Made by a program: the position numbers and the translations under genes. A stretch of 64,000 bases of DNA from JAJPJE01 sp963848375 (GTDB lineage: Bacteria > Acidobacteriota > Terriglobia > Terriglobales > Acidobacteriaceae): positions 11,587-75,586 of the forward strand of contig CAWKDK010000030.1 in assembly GCA_963848375.1 (NCBI GenBank), given 5' to 3'. Within the stretch, counting starts at the first letter, position 1; each line of letters starts with the position of its first letter. The notes beneath the pieces were generated by a model. That model had not been told where the DNA came from. It did not search any database and saw nothing but the letters and a program-made list of their open reading frames with translations. Positions 54,055-63,890 of the stretch are shown piece by piece.

Positions 54055-56220
54055 ATGGCAATGCTGGAGTTGGACAGCCAGGTGCAGTACGTGAAGGGAA
54101 TCGGCCCGGTGCGAGCCGAAGCCCTGGCTTCTAAAAACATCTCGACGCTCGAAGACCTGCTGTACTACCTGCCTTTCCGCTACGAAGACCGATCGAATCC
54201 GCGGCGCATTGTGGATCTGCGTGCCGGGGAGATGGCGACGCTGATCGCAGAGGTGCGGACATCAATACTGTTGCGCACCCGGCGGATGCCTATTTTTGAG
54301 ATGACCGTGGGCGAGGTGGGTGACAACGCGCCCCCGGCGTTTGGGAAGCCGCGCGCCAGCATCAAGTGCATGTGGTTCAACGCTGCCTATCTGAAGGACA
54401 GATTCCAAGCGGGCGACATCCTGGCACTATACGGAAAAGTTGAGGAAGACAAACGCGGGCATGGGTTACAGATCATGCAGCCGCAGATTGAAGTCCTCGA
54501 AAAGGCGGGCGAGGAGAAGGCGGATCCGAAGGAATCGCTGGAAACGGGAAGAATTGTGCCAATCTACGAGGCCATCGGGAAGCTGAGCTCACGGTGGTTC
54601 CGGCGGGCGGTACGTACCGGGCTGGAGGTGCTGAATCCGGAGATTGCTGAAGTACTGCCGACGGCGGTGCGGCAGCGAAACGGGCTCATTGACCGTAAAG
54701 ACGCGTTCTGGAAGGTGCACTGGCCGGACCCGGATGAGGTGATCAGCAAACTGCAATCGTCGAGAAGCCCGGCACACCTGCGGCTGATCTTTGAAGAGCT
54801 TTATTTCCTCGAACTGGGCGTGGAGTTGAAGCGGCGAAGCATGCGCGCGCAAAAAGGCATCGAGTTCCGACTGGATGACAAAGCTCGCTCCGCGATCAAA
54901 CGCATCCTTCCTTTCCATCCGACGTCGGCACAAAAACAGGTATTGCGGGAGATCGCCACGGATATGGGCGGACCTTTACCAATGCGTCGGCTGCTGCAGG
55001 GTGACGTGGGCTCGGGAAAAACGATCGTCGCATTCCAGGCGGCGATCATTGCGATCGAGAACGGATACCAGGTGGCGCTGATGGCGCCAACGGAGATCCT
55101 GGCATCTCAGCATTTCCTGAATGCGCGCCGGGTACTTGAGCACGCGGGATATCGCATCGTGCTGCTGACGGGGTCGCTGGAGCAGGATCGCAAGCGCGCG
55201 GTGAAGCGGCACATCGCGGCGGGGGATGCGCAACTGGTGATCGGAACCCATGCATTGATCCAGGAGACGGTGGAGTTCGACAAGCTGGGGCTAGTGATTG
55301 TCGACGAGCAGCATCGCTTCGGCGTGATGCAGCGACTGAAGCTGATGAAGAAAGACACGGCCGAAACCGGCGAACCAGACGTGCTGGTGATGACCGCGAC
55401 TCCGATTCCACGGACGCTGGCTTTGACGCTTTATGGCGAATTGGACGTGAGCGTGATTGACGAGTTGCCGCCGGGACGTTCTCCGATTGCTACGAGGCGC
55501 GTGTCCGATGATCGGTCGGGCGAGGTGTTTGAGTTCGTGCGCAAGCAGGTTGCGGCGGGACACCAGGCGTATGTGGTGTATCCGGTGATCGAAGAGGGTG
55601 GCGAGAACGACCTGAAACCGGCGATCAAGATGTACGACGAGATCCGGAAGCGGATTCTGCCCGGACTGCGAATTGGGCTGCTGCACGGGCGTATGCCGGC
55701 CGATGATAAAGAAGTGGTGATGAGCCGCTTTAAGCGGGGCGACATCGACGTGCTGGTGTCGACTACGGTAATTGAAGTGGGCGTCGATGTACCGAATGCG
55801 ACAGTGATGGTCGTTGAGCATGCGGAACGCTTCGGATTGTCGCAACTGCATCAGTTGCGCGGGCGAATTGGTCGCGGGGCGGCGAAGTCGTACTGCATCC
55901 TGATGACGAGCGGCAAAGTCTCCGAAGTGGGCGATCAGCGACTGGACACAATGGTGCGCACACAGGACGGATTCGAGATCGCCGAGATGGATCTGCAACT
56001 CCGCGGTCCGGGAGAATTCTTCGGGACACGTCAGGCGGGTGTACCGAGCTTTCGCGTGGCAAATCTGCTGAGAGATCGCGACATCCTGGAAGCCGCAAAG
56101 AAAGAAGCTGCGTGGACGCTGAGCGGCGCGAAGGAAGTTCCCGGCGGAGAAGTCAGTCGGGCGCTGGTGCATCTGCGAACGAATTGGCAGAGACGGTATG
56201 GGTTGGTGGAAGTGGGGTAG
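54055..56220 (+). CDS. recG: ATP-dependent DNA helicase RecG
   Basis: 721 residues from the ATG at 54055 (MAMLELDSQVQYVKGIGPVR). The wedge domain with LLYYLPFRYEDRS leads to the helicase core: Walker A GDVGSGKTIVA, MAPTEILASQHF, IVDEQHRFGVMQR, TATPIPRTLALTLYG, VEHAERFGLSQLHQLRGRIG. The TRG-type end MDLQLRGPGEFFGTRQAG is present. It remodels stalled forks and Holliday junctions. Confidence 0.96.
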   Translation: MAMLELDSQVQYVKGIGPVRAEALASKNISTLEDLLYYLPFRYEDRSNPRRIVDLRAGEMATLIAEVRTSILLRTRRMPIFEMTVGEVGDNAPPAFGKPRASIKCMWFNAAYLKDRFQAGDILALYGKVEEDKRGHGLQIMQPQIEVLEKAGEEKADPKESLETGRIVPIYEAIGKLSSRWFRRAVRTGLEVLNPEIAEVLPTAVRQRNGLIDRKDAFWKVHWPDPDEVISKLQSSRSPAHLRLIFEELYFLELGVELKRRSMRAQKGIEFRLDDKARSAIKRILPFHPTSAQKQVLREIATDMGGPLPMRRLLQGDVGSGKTIVAFQAAIIAIENGYQVALMAPTEILASQHFLNARRVLEHAGYRIVLLTGSLEQDRKRAVKRHIAAGDAQLVIGTHALIQETVEFDKLGLVIVDEQHRFGVMQRLKLMKKDTAETGEPDVLVMTATPIPRTLALTLYGELDVSVIDELPPGRSPIATRRVSDDRSGEVFEFVRKQVAAGHQAYVVYPVIEEGGENDLKPAIKMYDEIRKRILPGLRIGLLHGRMPADDKEVVMSRFKRGDIDVLVSTTVIEVGVDVPNATVMVVEHAERFGLSQLHQLRGRIGRGAAKSYCILMTSGKVSEVGDQRLDTMVRTQDGFEIAEMDLQLRGPGEFFGTRQAGVPSFRVANLLRDRDILEAAKKEAAWTLSGAKEVPGGEVSRALVHLRTNWQRRYGLVEVG

Positions 56221-56224
56221 GGCC

Positions 56225-56252
56225 GTTTCACGTTTCGCGTTTCACGTTTCGC
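56225..56252. repeat. Two tandem 14-bp units
   Basis: GTTTCACGTTTCGC is repeated twice exactly between recG and the convergent nucleoside hydrolase gene. Confidence 0.7.
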
Positions 56253-56290
56253 GTCTCGAGCCCGAGTCTTGAGTTCCGAAAAAGTGCAGT

Positions 56291-57253
56291 TTACCAGTCC
56301 AGCCGCTGCAGATTCTGCGCAGTCAATCGTTGAATTACCAAATTGAAGAAGCGATCGGTTTGTGGATCGAAACAGACGCTGGCATTCGCAGTTTTGCCCG
56401 CGACATTTCTCGTAATGCCGCGATCGTCCACTTCGATGTGCATCGGAACGAGCCTGGTCAGAGTCGGATCAATCACCATGGCAACTGCCATCGGGTCGAA
56501 GAGCGTTGGCGTCGTATAACCCCACAGGTGATACAGCACGGTTAAAGAATCCGTCAGCGGCGAGCTTTTCCGAAACAGCCTGGCGCGCTTTACTTCGTCG
56601 AGCTTCAGCATCGCGGTGGCATCGAGGCCAGCCATGATAATCGGCACGCCTGAAGCGAAAAGCTTTCGCGCCGCCGCAATATCCTTGGTGATGTTGTACT
56701 CGGGAATGGGATTCACACTCGTCCCGTCGTAGACGTCGCCAGTCGCCAGCGTTATATTGCCGCCCATAATGACGATTTGCTTCAACTTGCGGAACGTAGC
56801 CGGATCTCGATCGATCAACGCGCCAACGTTGGTCAGCGGCCCAATTGCGACCAGCGTGATCTGACCGGGATAGCGATTGATCTGCTCGGTGTAGAAATCG
56901 ATCGGAGTCTGTTGGCGAATCTTGCTGTGGTGAAACCACTCCGCCCAACCGTACTGGTTGAATTTCTCATTGCCCGTCTTCACACCAGCAACCACCGGAA
57001 TATCGTCGCGGCCTGTCTCATACAACATGCGGCTGGCTAACTGCGCACGCAGATCTGTTGCGCCAAACGACGTTACTACGCCGAGGATCTCCAGTTCAGG
57101 GCTTGAAAGCGCCAGCGCGAGCGCATAGGCGTCATCGATATCATCGCCAATGTCGGTGTCGAGAATGATCTTGGTACGGTCCGCCGCTGAAGCAGCAGTG
57201 CTAAGAAGTAGAACTAGGAGCGCGACAAAAGATAGACGTAGTTGCTTTGTCAT
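56291..57253 (-). CDS. Exported inosine-uridine-type nucleoside hydrolase
   Basis: 320 residues. A signal peptide (LRLSFVALLVLLLSTAASAA) is followed by the calcium-binding start IILDTDIGDDIDDAYALALA, then VAIGPLTNVGALI and IVIMGGNI. It hydrolyses ribonucleosides to base and ribose, here in the periplasm. The C-terminal aspartate region TLFDPMAVAMVID is intact. It is 72 bases from the PBP gene on the same strand. Confidence 0.9.
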   Translation of the reverse strand: MTKQLRLSFVALLVLLLSTAASAADRTKIILDTDIGDDIDDAYALALALSSPELEILGVVTSFGATDLRAQLASRMLYETGRDDIPVVAGVKTGNEKFNQYGWAEWFHHSKIRQQTPIDFYTEQINRYPGQITLVAIGPLTNVGALIDRDPATFRKLKQIVIMGGNITLATGDVYDGTSVNPIPEYNITKDIAAARKLFASGVPIIMAGLDATAMLKLDEVKRARLFRKSSPLTDSLTVLYHLWGYTTPTLFDPMAVAMVIDPTLTRLVPMHIEVDDRGITRNVAGKTANASVCFDPQTDRFFNLVIQRLTAQNLQRLDW

Positions 57254-57325
57254 CAGATCCCTGTGTCTCTGGACGCAACAGCAATCATACCGCTGCTTTC
57301 ACAACGCGCTGAGTTAGGCGGTTAT

Positions 57326-59540
57326 CTATCGTCCTGGTCCTGCGGCGACCTTTTGGGCTGCCGTGCGGACGAGAGGTGGTGGAGGAGGATTGAATGCTTC
57401 CGTGTCGTGGCCCTTGATCGCAACTTTCATTACATCCATCCACGCGGGCAGAGCGGCTTCGGCGCCAGTTTCCTTCGGGCCCAGCGTTTTCTTTTCGTCG
57501 AAACCCAACCCAGACTCCGCAGGTCATCGAAGGCGAGAAGCCGACGAACCAAGCGTCGGTGAAATCGTTGGTCGTGCCAGTTTTTCCGGCGAGCGGATGC
57601 TTGATCTTGCTGGCCGCAAAGCCGGTACCATGCTGGATCACGCCCTGCAGCAAAGACGTCATGACGCGGGCGGTTCGGGCGCTGATCACGTCGTCAAATT
57701 GCGGGTAGTTGTCTTCAAGCACTCGGCCATTCGCATCTTCGACTTTGCGGATCATGCGCGGAACCGCGCGAACACCGTCATTTGGAAACGTCGTGAAAGC
57801 GCTGGTCTGCTCCATCAAGGTGAGATCGGCGGCGCCAAGCGCGACCGGAAGCACCGGCGGAATCGGCGAACTGATGCCGAACTTGCGCGCGTAGTCGATC
57901 ACAGTCTTGATGCCCAGATCAGATGCGATCTTCAATGCGGGGATATTGCGGGAGTCGGCAAGCGCATGCCGGATGCTGATGTTGCCTTCGAACTTCCCGT
58001 CATAGTTGTGAGGCGTATACGGCCCTGAGGCGGTTGGGAAAGTGATGGGCGTATCCAGGATCATGTCATCAGGCGTGATCTTGTCCTGATCAATCGCCGC
58101 CGTGTAAACGTATGGCTTGAACGACGACCCAACCTGCCGCTGCGCCTGTGTAGCGCGGTTGAATTTCGAGAGATCAAAGTCGCGGCCCCCGACCATGGCT
58201 TTCACGTCGCCGCTGGAATTGTCGATCGCGAGCAGTGCGCCTTGCGCGCCGGAATCCTGCTCGAGCGAGACGTGAGCGGTTCCGTCGGGAGACAACGAAA
58301 GCACTTTGACATAGACGATGTCGCCGCGGGCGAGAATCTCGTTACACGACTTGTGTTTGGTCCAGGCATAGTCGGCGGGAAGTAGGCTCGCCCAGTGCTT
58401 TCCGAACTTTACGTCCGCGTGCGTCCCGTATACCGTCGTAACTAGCGCATGAACGTAGCTACCTTCGTGGACCGGAATATCCCAGTCAGGATGTTCGTAC
58501 TTGGATATGTCGGCAGCCTCGGCATTAACGTTCGCCAGCGAAGCTTTCCATCCATGGCGGCGCTCGTAAGCAGCGAGCGCATCGAGCACGGCCTGATTGG
58601 CGGCAAGCTGCAACTCGGAATTCAAGGAGGTGTGGACTCGCAAGCCGCCCTCATGCACCTCTTCGCTGCCATATTTTTTCTCGAGATAACGGCGAACTTC
58701 TTCGACAAAATACGGTGCCAGTGAATTGGGATCGCTCTGGATGCGGAGCCGCAGCGGCGCGTTCTTGGCACGCATGGCTTCTTCGGCGGTGATCTTGCCG
58801 TCTTCCAGCATGTTGTTGATCACGATGTTGCGGCGGCGGACAGCCTTTTCCGGATAGTTGATGGGCGAGTATCCGCTGGGCGATTTGGGCAGACCGGCAA
58901 GAATCGCTGCTTCTTCGAGGGTCAGGTCTTTAGCGTGTTTGCTGAAATAGTATTCGGAGCCGGCTTCAAAGCCGTAGACGCCGTGTCCGAGAAAGATCTG
59001 ATTGGCGTAGAGCGTGAAGATTTGTGGCTTAGTGAATCGGCGCTCGATCTGTATGGAGAGCAGAATCTCCTGGATCTTGCGATGGAATGTCCGCTCCGGC
59101 GAGAGAAACAGGTTCCGCGCCAACTGCATGGTCAGCGTGGAAGCGCCCTGGGCGCGGCGGCCAGAATCGAAATCGCGATAAGCAGCCCCGGCTGCACGCC
59201 AGAAATTTATACCCCAGTGCTTCTCGAAATCTTTGTCTTCGGTAGAGATGATGGCGTCGCGCAGCACCTTAGGAAGATCGTCGTAGGTGACGACGACACG
59301 GCGCTGCATGGCAAACGATCCGATGATCTTGCCTCGGTCGTCGTAGATTTCCGTAATCGAGCTGGGACGATATTGCTCGAGCTGTGTGATTTCAGGAAGA
59401 TCGGTGGCGTAGACGACCAGCAGCCCTGCGAACGCGCCCACTGCCGCAGCCGCCAGCACGAGGAGTCCGAAAACGACCCACCCAACCAGGCGCTTCCCGG
59501 CAACATTTGCGGGAGGAATGTCTTTTACGAGAGGCGTCAT
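57326..59540 (-). CDS. Class A penicillin-binding protein (PBP1-like), one frameshift
   Basis: About 738 residues when one extra G in a GGG run near 57508 is removed. An N-terminal membrane helix (VVFGLLVLAAAAVGAFAGLL), the GT51 glycosyltransferase domain (ISTEDKDFEKHWGINFWRAA, GASTLTMQLARNLFL, ANQIFLGHGVYGFEAGSEYY) and the transpeptidase domain with SSFKP, SRN and GKTGTTNDFTDAWF. After the correction it ends with VGFDEKKTLGPKETGAEAAL and a Pro-rich tail (FNPPPPPLVRTAAQKVAAGP). It polymerises and cross-links peptidoglycan. Confidence 0.92.
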
Positions 59541-60671
59541 TGCGCTGGTCCGGAGGGCAAACTGGGATCAGCATAGCACGGAGTGGAGGGCGAATCGGTG
59601 ACCAAGCGGGCATGGTCGGAGGGACTAGCGGGGGTAGCTGGTAGCTAGTTGCTGGAGCACCAAGAATCCCAGCCAAGAGAGGCAGATCCCTCGCTGCGCT
59701 CGTGATGACAACCAACAGAAGTTGGTTGAGAAATGGCAAGGCCGTCGGTTCTACACGCGGGCGAGGGCGCCCGCGCCACCAAATTATCCTGCGCTCGACC
59801 TGAATGGCAGGACGGTCGCGGTATGATCGGGCGGAAATTCAGTCCATATGTCCATAGAGACGAGGTCGTCGTGGAGGATCCAACGAGTCATCCCACAAAG
59901 ACATTTGGATTTGAAAATGGGAGCGGAGAAGTCAGGCTGCGGATTGGTTGAACGCAGCACAGCTACGCGCTGACTGCAGCCTAAACAGGTATAGCCTACG
60001 CAAGTGATCTGCTTGGACCAGGGCGGCAAGTCATCACTTCCTACGTTTCAGTTGGTGGTGGTGTGACTATTTGTAACATAGCAGTTGAACTTGAGCGGAC
60101 ACAAATAGTGAACTCAGAGTATCCCCGATTCCGCGCTGCCGAGCCGGTTGGATGTTTAGAAGAACCAGATGGGAGATGACACGTGCCAATCTCCGGGGCG
60201 GAGTCGGAGTCTACTGACAATTGGGTCTCATCTTTTGCACGTCGTCGGCCATTGGGACAAGAAACAACTATCTCGCCAGACGTCGTGTTCGGCCCCTTGC
60301 GCGTGCTGTCCGTGTGCGCTGATTACAAGTGGGATTGCGATTGTTAAGAGAGCCGAAAATACGGCGACGAGCGAAGCGTGGCAGCAGAGCGACAACGAAA
60401 ACGCGTGAGGTTCAGTTGCGATCGGCGCCCGGAACCTTCCGCCTTTTTGCTCATGCGCCGGCCGAATGGGCACTATTCTCAACTGCGCTACTTCGGAAGG
60501 ACCCGGAACCCATTGCTGGTTTGACTTGAACATCACCCTGTATCGTGTCTCGCGCGCCATCGGTCGAAGTCGGCGTGGACGTTCGCTTCTCACATACTCT
60601 GGCTTAGTAACTGGAACTCGGCAATACCCACTTCCGACATTCTCGTTATGACCACTTTTATTGTCCGCAGA
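59541..60671. other. 1.1-kb stretch with no confident gene
   Basis: Contains heptads (GGGTAGCTGGTAGCTAGTTG at about 59632) and a TTCGCTGCGCTC-type repeat (59685-59709). A minus-strand frame 60228-60593 has a possible signal-like segment (LVAVFSALLTIAIPLVISAH) but no start signal. Base composition is close to random and no conserved motif is visible. Confidence 0.5.
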
Positions 60672-60706
60672 AACAAAAACCCCGACTTCGCGATGCGAAG
60701 CCGGGG
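60672..60706 (-). terminator. Intrinsic terminator of the S41-family gene
   Basis: On the minus strand CCCCGGCTTCGC-ATC-GCGAAGTCGGGG is a 12-bp stem (one mismatch) followed by TTTTTG, 22 bases after the stop. Confidence 0.85.
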
Positions 60707-60728
60707 CTAAATGTGTACCTGAAAGGAT

Positions 60729-61946
60729 CTAGGCTTTCTTGCCCTGAGTCTCCAGAACCTGAATCGCGCGCTTCAGCTGATCGTCATTCTGCGGCGTGCG
60801 TTCCTTCTTGTCAGGTTCGGCGGGATTGTTCTCGTCCTCGTCGGGAAGAACAAAGTCGTCGGCGTTGTCGGCGACAACGATGTTCGGGGTGATCGCCGTA
60901 TCCTGGATCGCCTTGCCATTCGGCGTGTAGTACTTGGCGACGGACAGGATCAGAGCCGAACCATCGGGAACGTCGATCACCTTCTGGATGGAACCGACGC
61001 CGAAGGTCTTGTCGCCGACGATGTCAGCGCGATTGTTCTCCAGTAGCGCTCCAGCGAGAACTTCCGCAGCGCCAGCAGTTCCCTTGTTCACGAGTACAAC
61101 CAGCGGAACATCGCTGATCTTCTTCTGCGGATCGGCGGTGAAGTTCTGGCGCGGATACTTCTGGCCTTCCAGATAGGCGATAGTGCCGTGATCGAGAAAG
61201 AGGTTCGCGGCGGTAATGCCCTCGGACTCATCTCCCTCGGAGTTGTCGCGGAGATCGAGGATGATCTTCTTCGCGCCCGAACCCTGCACCGACTTCACTT
61301 TGGACGCGAGTTCCTGCGCCTTGCCCTTACCAAACGTATCTACCTTTATATAGCCGATGCCGTTCTCGACCATCTTGTCGGTGATCGCAGGCATTTTCAC
61401 ATTGTCGCGGGTGATAGTCAGCTTCAACGGCTCGACACGGCGCGCACGCACGACGGAGAGGTTTACGTTCGATCCAACCTGACCAGAGAGCGCGGACTCG
61501 ATTTCCGCCAGAGACATCTCACGCGTGCTCTTGCTCTCGATGGCTTCGACGATGTCGCCGGAATCAATGCCGGCTTTGTCGGCAGGACCGCCGGGGATCA
61601 CTGAGATCACCGCGGCGTAGCCAAAGCGCTTGGAGACGCTGGCACCGATCGTCCCCTTGCCGTCGGACTTGTGCGCCTTGTAATCCTTATATTCAGTGGG
61701 CGTCAGGTAGCTGGAGTTCGCGTCGAGCGACTCAAGCAGGCCGTGCAAAGCACCATCGGTGACCTGCGGAATGTTTGGCTCTTCGACATACTCGGTGCGA
61801 ATGCGTGAAAGCACTTCGCTGAAAACACCAAGTTGCCGGTAAGCGCCGTCGTTGGTTGCGGCTTTAACATGCAATCCGCCAACGATCGTGAAGACGACGA
61901 TTGCTACGGATAAAGTAAGGACAAGAATCTTAAGCTGTTTGGACAT
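60729..61946 (-). CDS. S41 (C-terminal processing) family protein without catalytic residues
   Basis: 405 residues from the ATG at 61946 (MSKQLKILVLTLSVAIVVFT), with one N-terminal membrane anchor. The N-terminal segment LGVFSEVLSRIRTEYVEEPN, a PDZ domain (FGYAAVISVIPGGPADKAGI) and the S41 core are in the usual order. In active CtpA/Prc the nucleophile motif is SASASE and the base is FGKG. Here they read TAGAAE and FGVG, so the serine and lysine are lost, and the aspartate position is Asn (ENNRA). It is likely a pseudoprotease or a scaffold in the periplasm. Confidence 0.85.
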   Translation of the reverse strand: MSKQLKILVLTLSVAIVVFTIVGGLHVKAATNDGAYRQLGVFSEVLSRIRTEYVEEPNIPQVTDGALHGLLESLDANSSYLTPTEYKDYKAHKSDGKGTIGASVSKRFGYAAVISVIPGGPADKAGIDSGDIVEAIESKSTREMSLAEIESALSGQVGSNVNLSVVRARRVEPLKLTITRDNVKMPAITDKMVENGIGYIKVDTFGKGKAQELASKVKSVQGSGAKKIILDLRDNSEGDESEGITAANLFLDHGTIAYLEGQKYPRQNFTADPQKKISDVPLVVLVNKGTAGAAEVLAGALLENNRADIVGDKTFGVGSIQKVIDVPDGSALILSVAKYYTPNGKAIQDTAITPNIVVADNADDFVLPDEDENNPAEPDKKERTPQNDDQLKRAIQVLETQGKKA

Positions 61947-62228
61947 GAACACTACTCGGAAGAACCCGATTACCCCCGCCAGAGCTGCTCGCCCCGCCGG
62001 AAGAGGGAGGGAAAGCTGCATCCATTATAGCCCGGTTTGATGCCGCCCACCGACTGCCATGAGGCTCGGTCTATATGGACGTGATTGGAAATAAAAGGTT
62101 TCGGAATCTTTGTGAAAGCGGTGAACCGGGTTTGACACTCAAGGGCAGCGGCCCTTAGAATCGGGAGGCAGGAAAGTTCTGCGCAATCAGCCACTTCCAG
62201 TCGATTCTGGTTCGATCCTTCCGAAAAT

Positions 62229-62305
62229 GGCGGTGTAGCTCAGGTGGCTAGAGCGAGGGTCTCATAATCCCTAGGTCGTTGGTTCGAGTCCAACCGCCGC
62301 CACCA
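62229..62305 (+). tRNA. tRNA with CAU anticodon (Met, or lysidine-modified Ile)
   Basis: 77 bases including an encoded CCA. The acceptor strand GGCGGTG pairs with CGCCGCC, the D arm is AGCTCAGGTGGCTAGAGC, the loop is CTCATAA (anticodon CAT), and the T arm is GTTGGTTCGAGTCCAAC. The inner base pair of the anticodon stem is a T-T mismatch. CAU serves elongator Met or tRNA-Ile2; the sequence alone does not decide. Confidence 0.92.
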
Positions 62306-62599
62306 AATCTAAGCAACTGAAAGTAAACAGTTAGTGGGTTAGTCTCACAGATTTTGTACTCCGCCGCGATTACATCAAGGCTCTCGGCGTGCTCGGCTTC
62401 GCTCGGTAATAGCCATGCCCGATAAATCGAGGGAGCAAACGCTAGAGGAACTTTGAACGACTAGTTATTGCTGGGGGTACGGGGGAGCCTGTCTAGTGAA
62501 ATTCGAGGTACTTCAGTAGATAGAGTCCCGCCATCAGAGCGGGTCAGCCAAGGGTAACACTCGATGCGGTTCTTCGCCCGAGGGAACCGGGCAAAACGG
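62306..62599. other. Gap after tRNA
   Basis: No coding frame is seen. A small hairpin CCCGC-CATCAGA-GCGGG lies at about 62529-62545 and another GCCCGAGGGAACCGGGC at about 62576-62592. The tRNA 3' end could be an integration site, but no repeated copy is visible in the window. Confidence 0.4.
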
Positions 62600-62710
62600 T
62601 CACGCCTTGGCCAGTTCCTTTAGCTTCGCCATGGTCGATGCAACAAAATCGGTGCGCTTACCGGACTTAACCCGGCGTTTCGGTTTTGAGGTGTTCGTTT
62701 TTCGTGCCAT
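62600..62710 (-). CDS. Putative 36-residue basic protein
   Basis: MARKTNTSKPKRRVKSGKRT, then DFVASTMAKLKELAKA. It has a TAGGAGACGAAACCG leader with a good ribosome binding site. Highly basic N-terminus and an amphipathic C-terminal helix; possibly nucleic-acid binding. Family unknown. Confidence 0.5.
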   Translation of the reverse strand: MARKTNTSKPKRRVKSGKRTDFVASTMAKLKELAKA

Positions 62711-62810
62711 CGGTTTCGTCTCCTAGTGTTTACACCATAGCATAGGAACGAGGATCTATTTGGTTTGGTAGAACAGAATAGGCCGAGGACGGTTGATCAA
62801 TTCGGCATTT

Positions 62811-63890
62811 TCACGTTTGCCGCTCAAGAAGCAAGCTTTCCCAGCGGGATGTTTCTGACGTTTGAGCGCGTGCCGGTGTGCCTCCGTACTTCACATATCT
62901 CTTCAAAGCCAAGAAATGCTTTTCAAATGCATGATAGGAGACATACGCCAGCAATAACGAAGCCGGGATGGTGGCTAGCAGCAGCAACAGACTGTTGGTA
63001 CTACCTGCCCATATCACCAAAGGGAAATGAAAGACGTAGATCCCGTAACTGTACTTTCCGGCCCAAGTAAGCTCCCTTCGTCGTAACCAAGCCCACTGCT
63101 TGAGACTCGCCATCATCACCAATCCAAAGAAAGCCATTCCTACCGCGGCTGTCCCCACAGTAATAACAAGCCTCTTATGCACCTCAAAGCCACGTGAACA
63201 GAATGCAGTTACCAGGAACAACGTAATTCCTGTTATTAGTGCGCGGCGAGGTAATAGAGTCCTCTGCCCAATGAAAGTGGCCGCTAGACCTCCGAGAGCA
63301 AGGTCGTCAAACCGCGCAATCGTTGAGAAATAGGCAAAGCCTTGCAGGCCATGAGTCGCGAAGTAGCACCGCGAAAGAAAAGCGACGGCAACGAGTGCGT
63401 AACACACTTGCCGAAGCTTTGCCAAAGGGAACACAAATACGATAAATGGCCAGATGAAATAGAACTGCTCTTCAACAGCTAACGACCAGAGATGGCCCAA
63501 CCAATAAACGCCAAACCCACCAGCTGCACGCCAATTGTAGAGATAGGCCACATACCAGGGGAGTTCTTGACGAATCTGCGCCTGTACAGGAGCGGCGCAA
63601 ATCCAAGGCGAAAGGGCAAATGTCAGGCCGAGAAAACCAAAATATAGCGGGAAGATTCGGAGAATACGGCGTGCGTAAAAGTGGGAAAAGTAGTGATCGT
63701 CATTCCTGCTTTGAAGGAGAATGCTTGTTATGAGAAACCCGGACAACACAAAGAAGAGATCAACACCGATCCAACCGGGCGCGAAGACCTTCATCAGGAA
63801 ATAAATTTTCGTTTGTTCTGCAATGTGAAGTGTGACCACCAGGATTATTGCAATCCCTCTCAAGCCGTTTAGTTCTGGCTGATGCTTCAC
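62811..63890 (-). CDS. Acyltransferase 3 (OafA-type) membrane protein
   Basis: 359 residues with about ten hydrophobic helices. The family start ELNGLRGIAIILVVTLHIAE, GVDLFFVLSGFLITSILL and FYARRILRIFPLYF are present, and SLAVEEQFYFIWPF is a further signature. It O-acylates surface sugars or lipids in the inner membrane. Base composition is lower in GC than the rest of the window, suggesting horizontal gain. It has no neighbour glycosyltransferase within the window. Confidence 0.9.
   Translation of the reverse strand: MKHQPELNGLRGIAIILVVTLHIAEQTKIYFLMKVFAPGWIGVDLFFVLSGFLITSILLQSRNDDHYFSHFYARRILRIFPLYFGFLGLTFALSPWICAAPVQAQIRQELPWYVAYLYNWRAAGGFGVYWLGHLWSLAVEEQFYFIWPFIVFVFPLAKLRQVCYALVAVAFLSRCYFATHGLQGFAYFSTIARFDDLALGGLAATFIGQRTLLPRRALITGITLFLVTAFCSRGFEVHKRLVITVGTAAVGMAFFGLVMMASLKQWAWLRRRELTWAGKYSYGIYVFHFPLVIWAGSTNSLLLLLATIPASLLLAYVSYHAFEKHFLALKRYVKYGGTPARAQTSETSRWESLLLERQT

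Noticed and set aside
55291..56172. Minus-strand frame of 293 codons inside recG
   Set aside because: Histidine/arginine-rich shadow of the helicase core; recG motifs are complete on the plus strand.
59733..60651. Several short frames in the 1.1-kb gap before the S41 gene
   Set aside because: Both strands give similar short frames with random composition and no ribosome binding sites; none resembles a known protein.
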